Assembly (NCBI GenBank): GCA_037179385.1
Contig: CM074194.1
Location: forward strand, 496,001-560,000
Direction of reading: 5' to 3'
Origin: Holothuria scabra
Lineage: Eukaryota > Echinodermata > Holothuroidea > Aspidochirotida > Holothuriidae
DNA length: 64,000 nucleotides
The notes below the pieces were generated by a model. It made no database searches. It worked only from the letters and a program-made list of their open reading frames with translations, and had not been told where the DNA came from. Made by a program: the position numbers and the translations under genes. Of the stretch, positions 44,250 to 55,249 are shown one piece after another (the stretch's first letter is position 1; each line of letters begins with the position of its first letter).

Positions 44250-45650
44250 GTTGTGTGTAAATATAATTTTAATCATTTTGAACTGGTTGCAGGCGTCCGT
44301 GGCCGTGTGTTGAAGTAAGTGCGTTCTGTATTACCATGTCTCATAATCCCCCCCCCGTTTCATTAATCCCAGGGTTTTTGGTTCGAACAGGATTGTAATT
44401 TATTGTTAGAGGTAGGGAAAGATCATTGGGGGACCAATGAGATGGGACTCATGAGAGGTACTGACGACTTGGGGACACCAATGAGACGGGGACAAAAGGC
44501 ATCATCCCCTTGAAGTTGTTTTTGGCAAGTATATATTTCTTTTCTCTGAATTGGAAGGGCACAGTGGCAGAAGCAAACTTTTGCAGATTTTTCGCTCTCT
44601 TGGTGAGATCAATGTCATGGTGCTGGAAGGATATTAATAATGCTCTTGAAAACTTGATATTACATCCCTCTCAAATTTACGAGTTAAGAAAAAACAAGAA
44701 TATTGATGCAAAATGACAAGCACATAAAATTGTAGCTCTCAACAATTTATAAAGTGAAAATGTTCTTGAGACGCATGCAACATACGATATTGGCTCCCTG
44801 TTCATGTAGTGTCAATTATCACTGGTCATATAATTACGTAGTATAAGACCAGTACCAAATCTTAAGGAAACCAGGTTAACCACAAGGTCCGCATTCCGCC
44901 CATTGTTGCGTGGAATGAGGCGAGATTCCAAAAAGTTTTGTCCAAAAAGTGTTGCTCTTTTAAAGGGGGCCAATGCCGTGACGCACAACCGACGCTCCTA
45001 TTTAATTGTATGCAGTTCCCACGCATATAATTTAAGGACATTGTGATGAAGTATGTGAAAAGCAGTTTGCGATTTAATCGTTCGTTAGAATCCCTTTGCT
45101 GCATGACATACCAATTCCTACCGGATGTCGCTAATGTCTTTGTGACATTTGTTATACCATAAAGTCCAATTTGCTGAGCGTAGGCGCCCTGTAAATTTAA
45201 ACATTCATTAGCTACAGGGCGTGGTACCTCCGGTCCGCGAGGCATTCAAAACGTCATTGAGAGGCAGACATATTCTATCATTTCCAGAAATGTCAATCAG
45301 GTAAAGTAATCTGCTAGTATGGTAAGGTCCATGTGAAATTGGGCTCTTAACAGGAAATATGGCTTAGTGCGTGACGGCTTGGGCATCGCCATAACACATA
45401 ACGACTCGCAAACTTTTCGAACACTACTGATGTACAATATTAAATATTGTAAGCCTTACTTACGAGATATGCTGTTGGTGGAGGGGAGTTTCATCCCCAC
45501 CCCACTTTATTATTGCTTCCTACGCTTATGAAAAGCCGTAACTAGTCACGCTGTTCTTACAATGTGTTTGTTTGGTGGCCTCCTTTTAGACAGGGTTTGG
45601 TTTACAGGGACTCTTAGTCTTTGTGGGCCTTGGCCCTCTTTTGCCCTTTA
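44250..45650. other. intergenic, no gene recognised
   Basis: A C-run lies near 44350. A 127-codon minus-strand open frame at 45245-44862 has no recognisable domain. Nothing else can be supported. Confidence 0.4.
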
Positions 45651-46001
45651 GCAGTGGCATTAGCAGGATTTTTGTGAAGGCGGCTATGCAGTATGTTGAG
45701 TGATCGCCGGCCTGGGGGAGGGGTCCCCCTCCCCTTTGTAAATATTTGGCGTTTTCAAGGAGCCTAGATGAAAAATAGTGCAAGATTTTTGACTTTGACA
45801 GGAACAGTATAAAAGTTTAAATTGTTTTGACTCATGAGGATGAAACTGGAACTTTTTTGTCTTTACATGCAATCATATGCTATTTACTCTTCCTTTCGAA
45901 GTAGACCTTGTCATTAAGTTTGCATACTTTTGGGAGTCAAAATAAAAAATTTTAGTTTGCGGTTTTTTCTTGGCCACAAAACGTTATCCTGCCATAATTA
46001 T

Positions 46002-46550
46002 TATCTAAGCGGAGCGCCACCGTTGGCTGGCGCTGAGCTAAGATGATGGAGAAAACTTTGAAAAATCAGACCCCTCAGATGGCCGGAAATAGCATTTTCC
46101 AGACTTATATAAAGAATCTGACGAGTCGCTATCTTCTTTGTCATTTGCAATAAAATGTTCACTTCAAAATATGTGCGTGAACTGCAAAGGGATCAGAGAG
46201 TTTTTAGTTACTATCTAAGGGGAGCGCCACCATCAGTTGGTTCGGAGCAAGGGCGGATGTAGGGAAATTTGTTTGGAGTGGGGGCAAACTTAACTTGAGA
46301 CCAAGACGTCTCAAATAGTATCAGGGGATGTCGTGAAAAATATTTTGGGGTGAGGGGCATGAGAAGTGGTGACTGACTGACCGAAAGACTATCTAAGCGG
46401 AGTGCCACCATCGGTTTGCGCGGAGCGTACAGAAATTTTTGAAAAATCGCGACCTCTCAGATAGCCAGAAATTGCATTTGCCAGGCTCGTAAGTAGAATT
46501 TAAGCAGTCGTTATTTTGAGCTTTCCTTTGCAATAAAATCTTCATTTTAA
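46002..46550. repeat. dispersed repeat C, three tandem-like copies
   Basis: Copies begin at about 46002, 46211 and 46389 with (C/T)TATCTAAG(C/G)GGAG(C/T)GCCACC, then GGAGC, a GAAAATTTTGAAAAATC-like stretch and CCCCTCAGAT(G/A)GCC. The last continues to TTTGCAATAAAATCTTCATT. Confidence 0.65.
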
Positions 46551-46712
46551 TAAAGAGAAAATCAAATTGCAAAATGATCAGAAAATTACCAGATAAAATG
46601 TATTGGCTCCTTTACAGGACGATGTGACATTTTATCATTTTCTTTGTCGCAAAGTAAAATCTCTATTAAAAAGAATAGACCAAAACCAAATTTTTGTTTA
46701 ATATGTTAAAGA

Positions 46713-47196
46713 CGAACATATTCTAAGCACTCTGGTGAAGGTTTTATTCATTTCTCATGCTCTGTTCTCGAGATATTAGTAACTGAAGTTGACACATTTG
46801 CTACAAAAGGTACGCTTGAACCAAGTAGGTGCTATGTCATGTATTCATATTGATGGTCAATGTTCTGTTTTGTTTTTTATTTATTTTTGATCCTGCTGTT
46901 TGATCTTGAATTCACTAGGGATGCTACCTTGCACCTAAGGCAAATTGAGTTTTTAAACTTCCATTGCTCGGGATGCACCTATGGTTACAACATATCACAG
47001 TTAAATTGTACAAATATGGTGTTAAATTTAGAGAAAAACAACAACATTTCCATCAATGTGAATACATGACATCACGTCTACATGTTGCAAGTTCACTCTT
47101 TGTAGAAAATATGTCAACTTCACTTCTAATATCTCGAGAAACAAACATTGGAAATGAGTAAAAATTTCCCCAGTAAGCTATGCCTAGAATATGTTC
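46713..47196. mobile_element. foldback element with about 145-bp arms
   Basis: The left arm 46713-46857 and the inverted right arm 47050-47196 share GAACATATTCTA, CTCGAGATATTAG, GAAGTTGACA and CATGTATTCA(T/C)ATTGATGG. The loop of about 190 bp is AT-rich and non-coding. Confidence 0.75.
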
Positions 47197-47275
47197 CTCT
47201 TCAAAATATCAAACATAAATTTGTTATGGACTTTTTGTTTCAAGGAGCTGCACACCGTTCGAAATAAATTCAAAT

Positions 47276-47480
47276 CATATTAACTCATATGACCAGTGGT
47301 CGAATGAGCCTGTAAACCTGAACCGGCCACTCAGAAGCATTGAAGCATTGGTAGCGCTACCAGCACCAATAACAGTACTGATTCAGTACTGCTATTGGTG
47401 CTGGTGGCGCTATCAACGCTTCTGGGTGACCGGTACAGGTTTACAGGCTCATTCGACCACTGGTCATATGAGTTAATATG
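47276..47480. mobile_element. 205-bp near-perfect palindrome (foldback MITE)
   Basis: The arms start CATATTAACTCATATGACCA and contain GTGGTCGAATGAGCCTGTAA, CCAGCACCAATA and CAGTACTG, mirrored around about 47375. There are few mismatches; the left arm has one extra short GAAGCATT duplication. Confidence 0.85.
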
Positions 47481-47679
47481 AACTATGTCCTTGACAATTA
47501 CGCATTAGTTTTTACTCTAAAAGTAAAATATGACATTTGTATGAGAGAGAAGGCTAGGATACTTTGCCCAGAGTAAGAAAAAGCTACTTTTTATTCATGT
47601 CATATCGAATAACGTTATTTTGGAAAATTGAAGATCATACTTTGGAAATGTTTGCGGGGCAAGTGCGCCTCCTCCCCCG

Positions 47680-47790
47680 TGCCCCTATGGCGAGCCGCTA
47701 ATGGTTAGGAGCGTAGAGAAAATTTTGAAAATGATCGCGGCCCCTCAGATGGCCGAAAATTGCGTTTTCATGCTTGTAAAGACGTGAGTG
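47680..47790. repeat. dispersed repeat C fragment
   Basis: GGAGCGTAGAGAAAATTTTG, then GCGGCCCCTCAGATGGCCGA, as in the 46-kb copies. Confidence 0.5.
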
Positions 47791-48491
47791 CCGGCTATGC
47801 CGGCCGGGAAGAAGTCTAAGGGATGGGCCCTCCCTTTTTAAAATTCTTAAAAAGGTAGGTGTCCTTAGATGTAATCGTTGCCACAGGGGCTACCTTTTTT
47901 AAGTTAAATTTGGAATTTGACAAAATTTGCCTATTTTTAGAAATTAAAAAAATGGCATCACTGAGTGAGGGGCCTTGCACAGACAATCCTTCCCCTTTGA
48001 AAATTTGTGAGAAATTGGGTGTCCTTATATGCGATCTGGTGCCACACATGCTATCTTTTGAAGTAAAATCTGTGTTACTAAAGTATGGCTACTTATTTGT
48101 AGGATCTTAAAAAAAAATATGGCATCCGTGGGGAGGGAGGGGGGTTATGGCCCAATGGCCCCTTCTTACGCCACTGGCCTTTACCATGTTGTGTTGTGCT
48201 GCGTTGCGTTTTGTCGTTATTTCTCCATACGCTTCTTGCTGGCTGCCAAGTAGGGTTGTGTCATTGTCCGAAGCATTACCCTTTAAATTTGGGGCGACTG
48301 CTTTAAATAAGCTTTTTAAAGCTTTACTCTGTTTCTTAAAGGCAGTCACCTCCCATCCCACACCACAGTTTTTGCAGTACTCTAACGAAAATTCCTATTG
48401 GCACAGCTCTTTATTTGACTACAAGTTCAAAAATTACGAAAGCTTAATAGTGCCATGTACGTATATTGTTTTAATCTATAATAAAAGATAA

Positions 48492-48660
48492 TTAATCTGT
48501 GTTTACACATTTATAATCTGTAATTACAGATTACTAATCATGAACAGGTTAATAATCTGTATTAACAGATGACGAATTATTAATCTGTATAAACAGATTA
48601 TTAACCTGCATTAACAGATTGTTAATCTGTAAATGTAGATAGTTAATTTGTTTATACAAA
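48492..48660. repeat. array of TAATCTGT/ACAGATTA hairpins
   Basis: TAATCTGT or its inverse ACAGATTA occurs about ten times in 170 bp, mostly as small palindromes such as TAATCTGTAATTACAGATTA. It reads as a decayed minisatellite. Confidence 0.8.
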
Positions 48661-48924
48661 TATATACGCTATTTTCTTATATTCCTGATTTTTGAACTTG
48701 CTTTCAAATAAAATGTTGTGCCAAATGGGAATTTCTGTAGACTACCACAAAAATGTAAACTGGGATGAGAATCTTTGATGAATAGTCTCCTTTAAGACCC
48801 AATCTTTTGCTGTGAGTTGTGTAATCAGTCCCTCCCATCTCGTTTTAATTGACTCTTAAATGAAGTTGGCGCAATATTTTAAGTGCGCTGTCCATCATGG
48901 GGGCATCCCTATGTTGCGACATCT

Positions 48925-49640
48925 CTATAACCCGACGTCCCCATGTTTCGACGTCTCTATGTCTCAACAACCCTCTGTTTCGACGTTTCTATATTCCGAC
49001 AATAATTTGCTTTTGGCGGCGGGAAAATGTACTTTGAGTGTTCTTTGTTTGACTCCGAGAAAAATGTGCTTCGACATCCAGAAAAATATACTTTGAAGCC
49101 CAAAAAATGTACTTTGAAGCCGAAAATAATGTACTTTGAAGCCGAAAATAATGCACTCTGAAGCCGAAAGTAGTGTACTTCGTCGCCAACAAAATACACT
49201 TCGGCGCCGTGGAAGTGTATTTTATTTGGCGGAAAATAATGCACTTCGGAGCTGAAAAAGAGTATTTTGGCGCCGAAAATAATGTAGGCCTACTTGACGG
49301 CCTCCAGGCTGCCAGGTACATTCTATGGGGGCTGCGCTTAAGTACAATTTATCCCCCAATGTACATTCTTTTTAAGCGGCGCCAAAGTACACTTTGATTT
49401 GTTGATATAGGTTCAGAGGTTAATTTTTACATAGACAAAGAATATTCTCTATCGGCGCAGAAGTACACTTTGTATGGGCGCCAAAGTAAAAGTTTTGTCG
49501 GAACACAGACAAGTCCGTATGATAAAGAGTTGTCGGTATGTAGAATTGTCGAAGTATAGTTACGTAAATCAAGTCTCTATATTCCGACGTCTTTATTTTC
49601 TGACAAAAATGTACTTTAGTGCCATTTTGTAGGAACATAC
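48925..49640. repeat. compound minisatellite: TTCGACGTCTCTAT and 22-bp TGTACTTTGAAGCCGAAAA units
   Basis: From 48928 to 49000 short units like TTTCGACGTCTCTATG recur. From 49020 to 49290 a 21-22 bp unit (ATGTACTTTGAAGCCGAAAA) repeats with drift to GGCGCCGAAAATAATG. Similar units reappear at 49455-49620. Repetitive minus-strand frames here are by-products. Confidence 0.8.
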
Positions 49641-49699
49641 AGGTGTCTAAACATGGAGATGTAACCACGGAGATGTAACCATGGCCGGTGGAGCCACTT

Positions 49700-51140
49700 G
49701 AAAATATTTAAGAATGCTGTTCAACAACGCTGTTAACGGGAATATTGTGGAAATGAATTTAATATTGTTACCTGATTGTCTGCTTCGGGAAGTTTTAAGG
49801 CTCGTTTAAGTTGTCTAGTCAGAGAGTAGTCCACTTTTTTGGTTTATATAGACGTCGAGCAGTGGTACAGAGCAATTAACCTCCCTCCTTCCAGCCTATG
49901 TAAAAGGTGTCTAAAAACCGAGGATGCAATCTTGTCTGGGGGAGAGGGACGATAGGTTGAAATGAGTGCACGCATGCGTTGTTAACCTCCGAGTACTTCA
50001 GAAGGCCGATCTTGGCTCTTTCGGGTAAGGGACTTCGATGAGTTAATAAGCTTCCTAACCCACAAGGTTAAGCTGAACCGCCACTTTTTCTCGACAGCTC
50101 CTATCAATGGAGTCTTCCTTCAGACAAAATGAGAGTCCACTCCACCTCTTTGAAGCTCTCTCTTCATGACGAACTCCAAATGACGAATCCAAAAACGTTT
50201 GCCCGAAAAACTCCGCTTCTTGAGGAAGCTACGTTACCGAAAGGACTTAAACCTTAAGTGGCCAAACACTCGAGCTTTAGGCATTGCCATATTTTTTCTT
50301 CTTCAAGCTACTTTTTCATAAGTCCTTTAGACTCCTTTGTGTAGAGTCGATTGCTCTCTGAAAGGGCTCCAACAACCCATACTGACCAACGCCTAGGCCT
50401 TCCAAACTATGCTAGTTTTTCAATAGCGCCACATTAGACATAAGGTTGATGATGTCAGCTACACGGTATAATAAATGGGTTGGAGACTGAAGTTGCCACT
50501 TAAGATGCTGTGAAATAAGTAAAATGAAAACGGCTTTTGAAATGAGTGACCTTTACATGAGAACCTGTTATCAATCAGGTTATACATTTATTTTTTAAGA
50601 TGCTGACTGCGTAGGTGTCTACAGGTTTAATTCAGACTGGGGCAAGCCATTTCGTTTTATAGCGCTCATACGCAGTTACATGATCATTCTGTCGTTAATT
50701 ATGGCTTCAACGCCAAGATCGTTAAAATTTGTAAAACGTATGTCATCTTAGTCATGTATTGTTTACGCTAGCATGACTCATTTCATAATCATAAAATGCA
50801 TGTCTCAAGTTTGACGTAATGTACATATAAGTGCAATGGGGGATGGATGACCTCGTTGGCTCAGAATGATAGAGTCCAAACAGTAAGGAAGCACTGTACG
50901 TATCGGCCCTGTGGCCAGCTCGTCTTTTTTTAGAGGACAGAGATAAGTTAAATTTAAATGACTTTCATGAATCAGACATGTTTGAAAATGAAAAACGATG
51001 TCATTTGGTTTCACTTCTATGAATTCTTTATTCACTGAAGATGAAAAACCGCCATCTGTAATTTCACATCTAATCAAACAGACTGATACAGTCCAAACAG
51101 TTAACATCATTTGAATGATCAGAATATTTGCATACATAGT
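49700..51140. other. intergenic, nothing recognised
   Basis: Mixed-composition DNA without a supported gene or clear repeat. Confidence 0.4.
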
Positions 51141-51144
51141 TAAT

Positions 51145-51385
51145 TGATTAGAGCATTCTGCTTGAAGCCTCGAGGAATGGCGTTCGAGTCTCGGCCGGGT
51201 TAAACCGGAGACTTCAAAAATGGAACCCGATACTGCCATAACTGTGCTTGGTGCCCAGCATATAAGCAATGGTGGGAAAACAAGCTAGTAGTAGTAGGCC
51301 ACAACTGGGAAAAAGGCCGTGGCCGGCCCGACTTGGACCAATTGGTTAAAAAATGAGCCGTAGAACACCATCTACCTAACATCAA
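51145..51385 (+). mobile_element. tRNA-derived SINE, plus orientation
   Basis: It has GATTAGAGCATTCTGCTTGA, the B-box-like GCGTTCGAGTCTCGG, CTGTGCTTGGTGCCCAGC, AAAAAGGCCGTGGCCGGCCC and the tail AATTGGTTAAAAAATGAGCC. Confidence 0.8.
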
Positions 51386-51389
51386 ACTG

Positions 51390-53100
51390 CATATGGTAGT
51401 AGGCGTGGATGATGGGTTTCAGTCAGTGTGTTTTGTAGCCTTTTATAAACTGCCGACCTGCTCGGTGTAGGCCATTGCGCTAAAGAAAACCTGTGCTTAA
51501 AAGTAAATTGGGCAGGAATATTCCTAGGAAGAGTTCTCTTCCAACCTCATTCACCAAGATTTGCGCCTACCAGCAAAAAGGTTAAGGGGAAGGGAAAACC
51601 ACCACTGAAGCAAAAGTGTTCTTAAGAGTTTACTGCTCCAGTTTTTTCTTCTCTGTCATCTCTGAGTCTAAACGAGAAACTTGAAAGCATGGTTTTTACC
51701 AGAGGAGCGGGGTCTACACACGTGTAGTCTGCACGGCTTGCCAGGTCGGTTTTGTCTCCAACATCATTTATTCGGTAATCCAGGCCTTAATTAGACGGCA
51801 GAACTAAGAGTTTGAAGATAGACCGGCAATGAAAGGGCGACATCAATCGATTACACCCACTGCATAGCAAGGCAAACCAAGACCGCTCTCTGAAGGACCC
51901 TTGCAATCCTAGACAAAAATGATGTATGCATGTATACGACAGCCCCCACCCAACCCCAAAAGGAAAGGAACTGGCCACCTCAAAAAGAAGAAAAAAGGAA
52001 TGAGCGAGAACCCTATTGGACCATATGTACAGAAGCCGTGCTCCTATTCCTGTGTATAGAAGTTCAGACATTCCAAGACAAAAATCGTGAGACACTTTGG
52101 CACAAATGTAGCTACATCTACCAAATAATTTCGTCTGTCTTCCAAAGTCAACCCCCCCCCCATTTCAACGTTGCCCGAACCAAATTCAAAGGATTCCAAC
52201 ATTGAAAGGGGAGCGGAGGACTGTCCCACGTATATTTGGCCAGGATTGTAGTTTTTGTTTCCTCGGGTATGCATGTGGAAAAAGGCTGCATATTTCTGTT
52301 TGTCAAGCGGAAAAATGGGAGAATGGCCGGGTATCGCGGGAAGGATCGAGGAATGACATGTCGATCATGAGCCACTGTTCGTAGCCTGGGCAAAACTCTA
52401 TGTTCAGTTTAAACGCTGCCTGTGTAGAGCGCCACCATCTCTAGGCACTTGGTGAACTCCGACTGCCGATTCGGAACTCCCATTGGGGTAACGCCTTCCC
52501 CCTGCCCCCACAGACTACGGTCTTGGAGACATTAAAGTGGAAACTATGCTTCACGGAACATGAGTCCTTTATCGAAATGCCGTAGATTATCCCGATTGTT
52601 ACTTTGTGTAAATGAAACAAAACACTTTTGACGTAAGTATACCGAGGCTATAATCTGGATCAGTGCATTTCAATTGAACCACGCACAATCGGTCCAGTGA
52701 AAACCTGTTTTTTTTTCGTCAGATTATAGCAGATATGTGGAACATAACCGACTTTAAGTGCACGTCACATTTACTTCCAAGATTATTTAGAACTGCATAT
52801 AATAACTCTTGCGCGAAAAGCGCCTTTGCTTTGACCGATCCCTTATGATTGTTGGCAAAATATCCAGGTTTCCCCTATGAAAAGATAGACTAGTGTTTAT
52901 TTTGTAAAAAAAAAGACAAAATAAAATTTCCTATGATTTTTTTTTTTGTTTTGCACCGTCCTGCATCTTTGGCAGGGTAACGTATATTATTGGACGCTCA
53001 AAGTGTCCATGTATTTTGCCTAATAAGATATCACGCATAAACTGTTTTGTCGTCTATCCGGGTATTTTGACGTCATTTGCAAATTTGAAATCCAGCTGAT
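51390..53100. other. intergenic, no gene recognised
   Basis: Both strands are open for 60-100 codons around 51800-52390, but no domain is recognisable. T-runs lie at about 52930. Confidence 0.4.
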
Positions 53101-53102
53101 AG

Positions 53103-53340
53103 CAGTGACATAGGCAAGATTTCTCTGAAGGGGGAACGCAATATGTTGAGTGATTGCCGGCGCCTGTGGAGGGGTCTAAAGGGAGGGGTGTCTCCCGTGC
53201 CCTTCCACTTTGAACATTGTTGAAAAATTAGGGGTCACATACGTAATGCTACCTTTGAAAAAAATTTGTGTTAATAAAATACGTATTTTTAGGATCTTAA
53301 AAAATGGCGTCTGTGAGGGGGGAGTGGCTCTAGCCAGTGA
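53103..53340. mobile_element. degenerate short relative of the CAGTGGCGTA element
   Basis: The left end CAGTGACATAGGCAAGAT resembles the CAGTGGCGTAGCCAGGAT consensus and the right end GGCTCTAGCCAGTGACTG is weakly inverted. Interior ATGTTGAGTGATTGCCGGCG is shared with about 45700. Confidence 0.4.
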
Positions 53341-53679
53341 CTGAGAGAAGACCTACCTCATTTATAGAACGCCGTATAGATTTTTATCACGTCGTTTCAT
53401 TGACGTAAGGTCGTTCAACTACGAAAAGTAAAACTACTAGGACTCAAGACAAAACATGTGATCTAGTGCTACAAATTTTCCCACGGGAACGGTGACTCGT
53501 ATTTCGCTATACCATCGCGTTTTCATGTTTTATGCAGGTTTATCAAAGGGTGAGGTTGCAAGGATACGCGCTAGTCCGTGCTAGGGCACGTTTTCTGGTC
53601 TGTGATCTCAAGTGCATAAGGTCCACAGGAGCCTCAGGAAAAAAGGTTACTCGAGCAGTGACGTTGCATCACGCACAAC

Positions 53680-53845
53680 GGCGGCCGGTTCCATTTTTAG
53701 AATCTTTGGTATGACTCGACCTGGGAATCAAACCAGGGGTAGAGAAAACAAGCCAGTGAGCCATAACTGGAAAAAGGGTCATGGTCGGCTCGACTTGAAC
53801 CAATAGGTTGGAAACTGGAGCGTAAAACTCTATCTAACTAACAAA
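53680..53845 (+). mobile_element. rearranged tRNA-derived SINE
   Basis: A minus-like segment (GGTTCCATTTTTAGAATCTT then TGGTATGACTCGACCTGGGA) joins a plus-oriented tail (GAAAACAAGCCAGTGAGCCA, GGTCGGCTCGACTTGAACCA), so the copy is an inversion or a fusion of two. Confidence 0.6.
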
Positions 53846-53862
53846 TCCAACAAACCTCAGCC

Positions 53863-55050
53863 CAGTGGCGTAGCCGGGGGGGGGGGGAGGGGCACGTGCC
53901 CCCCAGCAAAGTTTAGCCACCCCAGGTGCCCCCATCCCATTGCAATCTGCCCCGCTCAACATGTTGTGAGCATGCGCACTTACATTTTATCTGCTCAAAT
54001 GATGAACTTGGTGAGTGGCCTATTTCTTCGAACTACGGGCAGCCTTTCACTTGTCCTCCCTGGTCTCGCTTCGTGGCACTGTATGCATACATCGGTAACT
54101 AAGAACGCGTTAATCAGCCACGTGTGTATCCTTTGTAGAAAACTATGCTGCGGTCTCACAAAATCACGATGAGTCAGGTCAAAATGCTTATAGCAGCTTG
54201 GGTAAACATGAGCATTCAATCGTGCTCAAGGCTCTTCGTGTGTTAAGTCTCATCTAGCTCCCAAAACCATCTCAATGTGAGACATGAATGCAACATTAAT
54301 ACTGTCAAAAGTTCACAAACTTGTCCATTTTCAAAGAAGAGTCTTGAAGACAAATTGGAAATCAAACGATTAGGACCACATAGGCCGCAAATACTGTCTG
54401 TATCGTCTTCACGTAGGATTTCACCCAGCTGGTACATTAAGTACGAATGATGATAGGTTAAACGCTTTAGCTATGCTATCAATTAAAAAGAAGTTCATAA
54501 GAGAAAATTCAAATTTTAATCAACGTGTAATTGAAATTTTTGCTCATCTCAAAGAAAGACGAATGCATTGTCATAGCCACGGGAACCTCGAGCCAGTTGT
54601 AAGACTAAATTCAATGAAATAATGGTGAAGTTTGCAGTCAGTTTAATGCTCATCAAATGCCACTCATGTGAAGGCAGAGAAATGCTTCGTTCTATAACCC
54701 CAATTTTGTAAATATCGCGGAGCTTCCGGGGGGCTTCGCCCCCTGGACCCCCATCGGGGTGTGGCCCCTGGACCTCACCAGGGGTCCTAAGGCGGGCCCC
54801 TGGACCCCACGCCGTAGGTGGGAGCTCTTCGCGCTCCCACGGCTCCTTGAGCGTCGTTGGTTTATTCCCACCAATACCAATTTACCCCTCCATGTATTTA
54901 GACCACGTGCCGCCACTGGCTGTCAGTCAGACTCAACAAAATGTAGTTCTAATAGTCTCACCATAGTTATCCCTAAGCTATATGTTGTGCCCCCTATAAA
55001 AAGTCTGTTCCCCCAGTGCCCCCCGGTGAAAAATCCTGGCTACGCCACTG
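53863..55050. mobile_element. 1.19-kb non-autonomous hAT-type element with perfect target duplication
   Basis: The ends CAGTGGCGTAGCC are exact inverted repeats (right end GGCTACGCCACTG). The flanking CCTCAGCC at 53855-53862 and 55051-55058 is an exact 8-bp duplication. Subterminal G-rich/C-rich stretches extend the pairing. The interior has open frames up to 106 codons but no transposase motifs. 54725-54850 is strikingly GC-rich. Confidence 0.9.
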
Positions 55051-55249
55051 CCTCAGCCCCACCCAAGATTTTGGCTTAGTTCCACTACTGCCCATTAAGT
55101 TATTTCGAGTGTGTTGGGTTAGCCTGAAAGTAACCACAAACTTTATCGTCGTTTTGTGACTTGTGCCTGCACTATAGTCGTGAGGAGAATTACAATTTGG
55201 GCCCTCCCCGTAGACCCCCTACCGCTGGCGGGCGATCAGGTATTGCAGT

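Larger units (their letters stand above)
45652..48176. mobile_element. possible 2.5-kb hAT-like composite element
   Basis: The left end CAGTGGCATTAGCAGGAT and the inverted right end CAGTGGCGTAAGAAGG resemble the ends of the 53863-55050 element. The flanking 8-mers CCCTTTAG and GCCTTTAC agree at six positions, a weak target duplication. Inside lie repeat C copies and two foldback elements. No transposase is readable. Two unrelated end fragments remain possible. Confidence 0.4.

Noticed and set aside
44862..45245. 127-codon minus-strand open frame with several Trp and Cys residues
   Set aside because: No family pattern could be recognised, and composition alone is not evidence.
48957..49321. 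Repetitive 95-110-codon minus-strand frames rich in Phe, Tyr and Ser
   Set aside because: They are translations of the 22-bp minisatellite.
50805..51269. 154-codon minus-strand open frame near 51 kb
   Set aside because: Its 5' part is SINE sequence and the rest has no domain.
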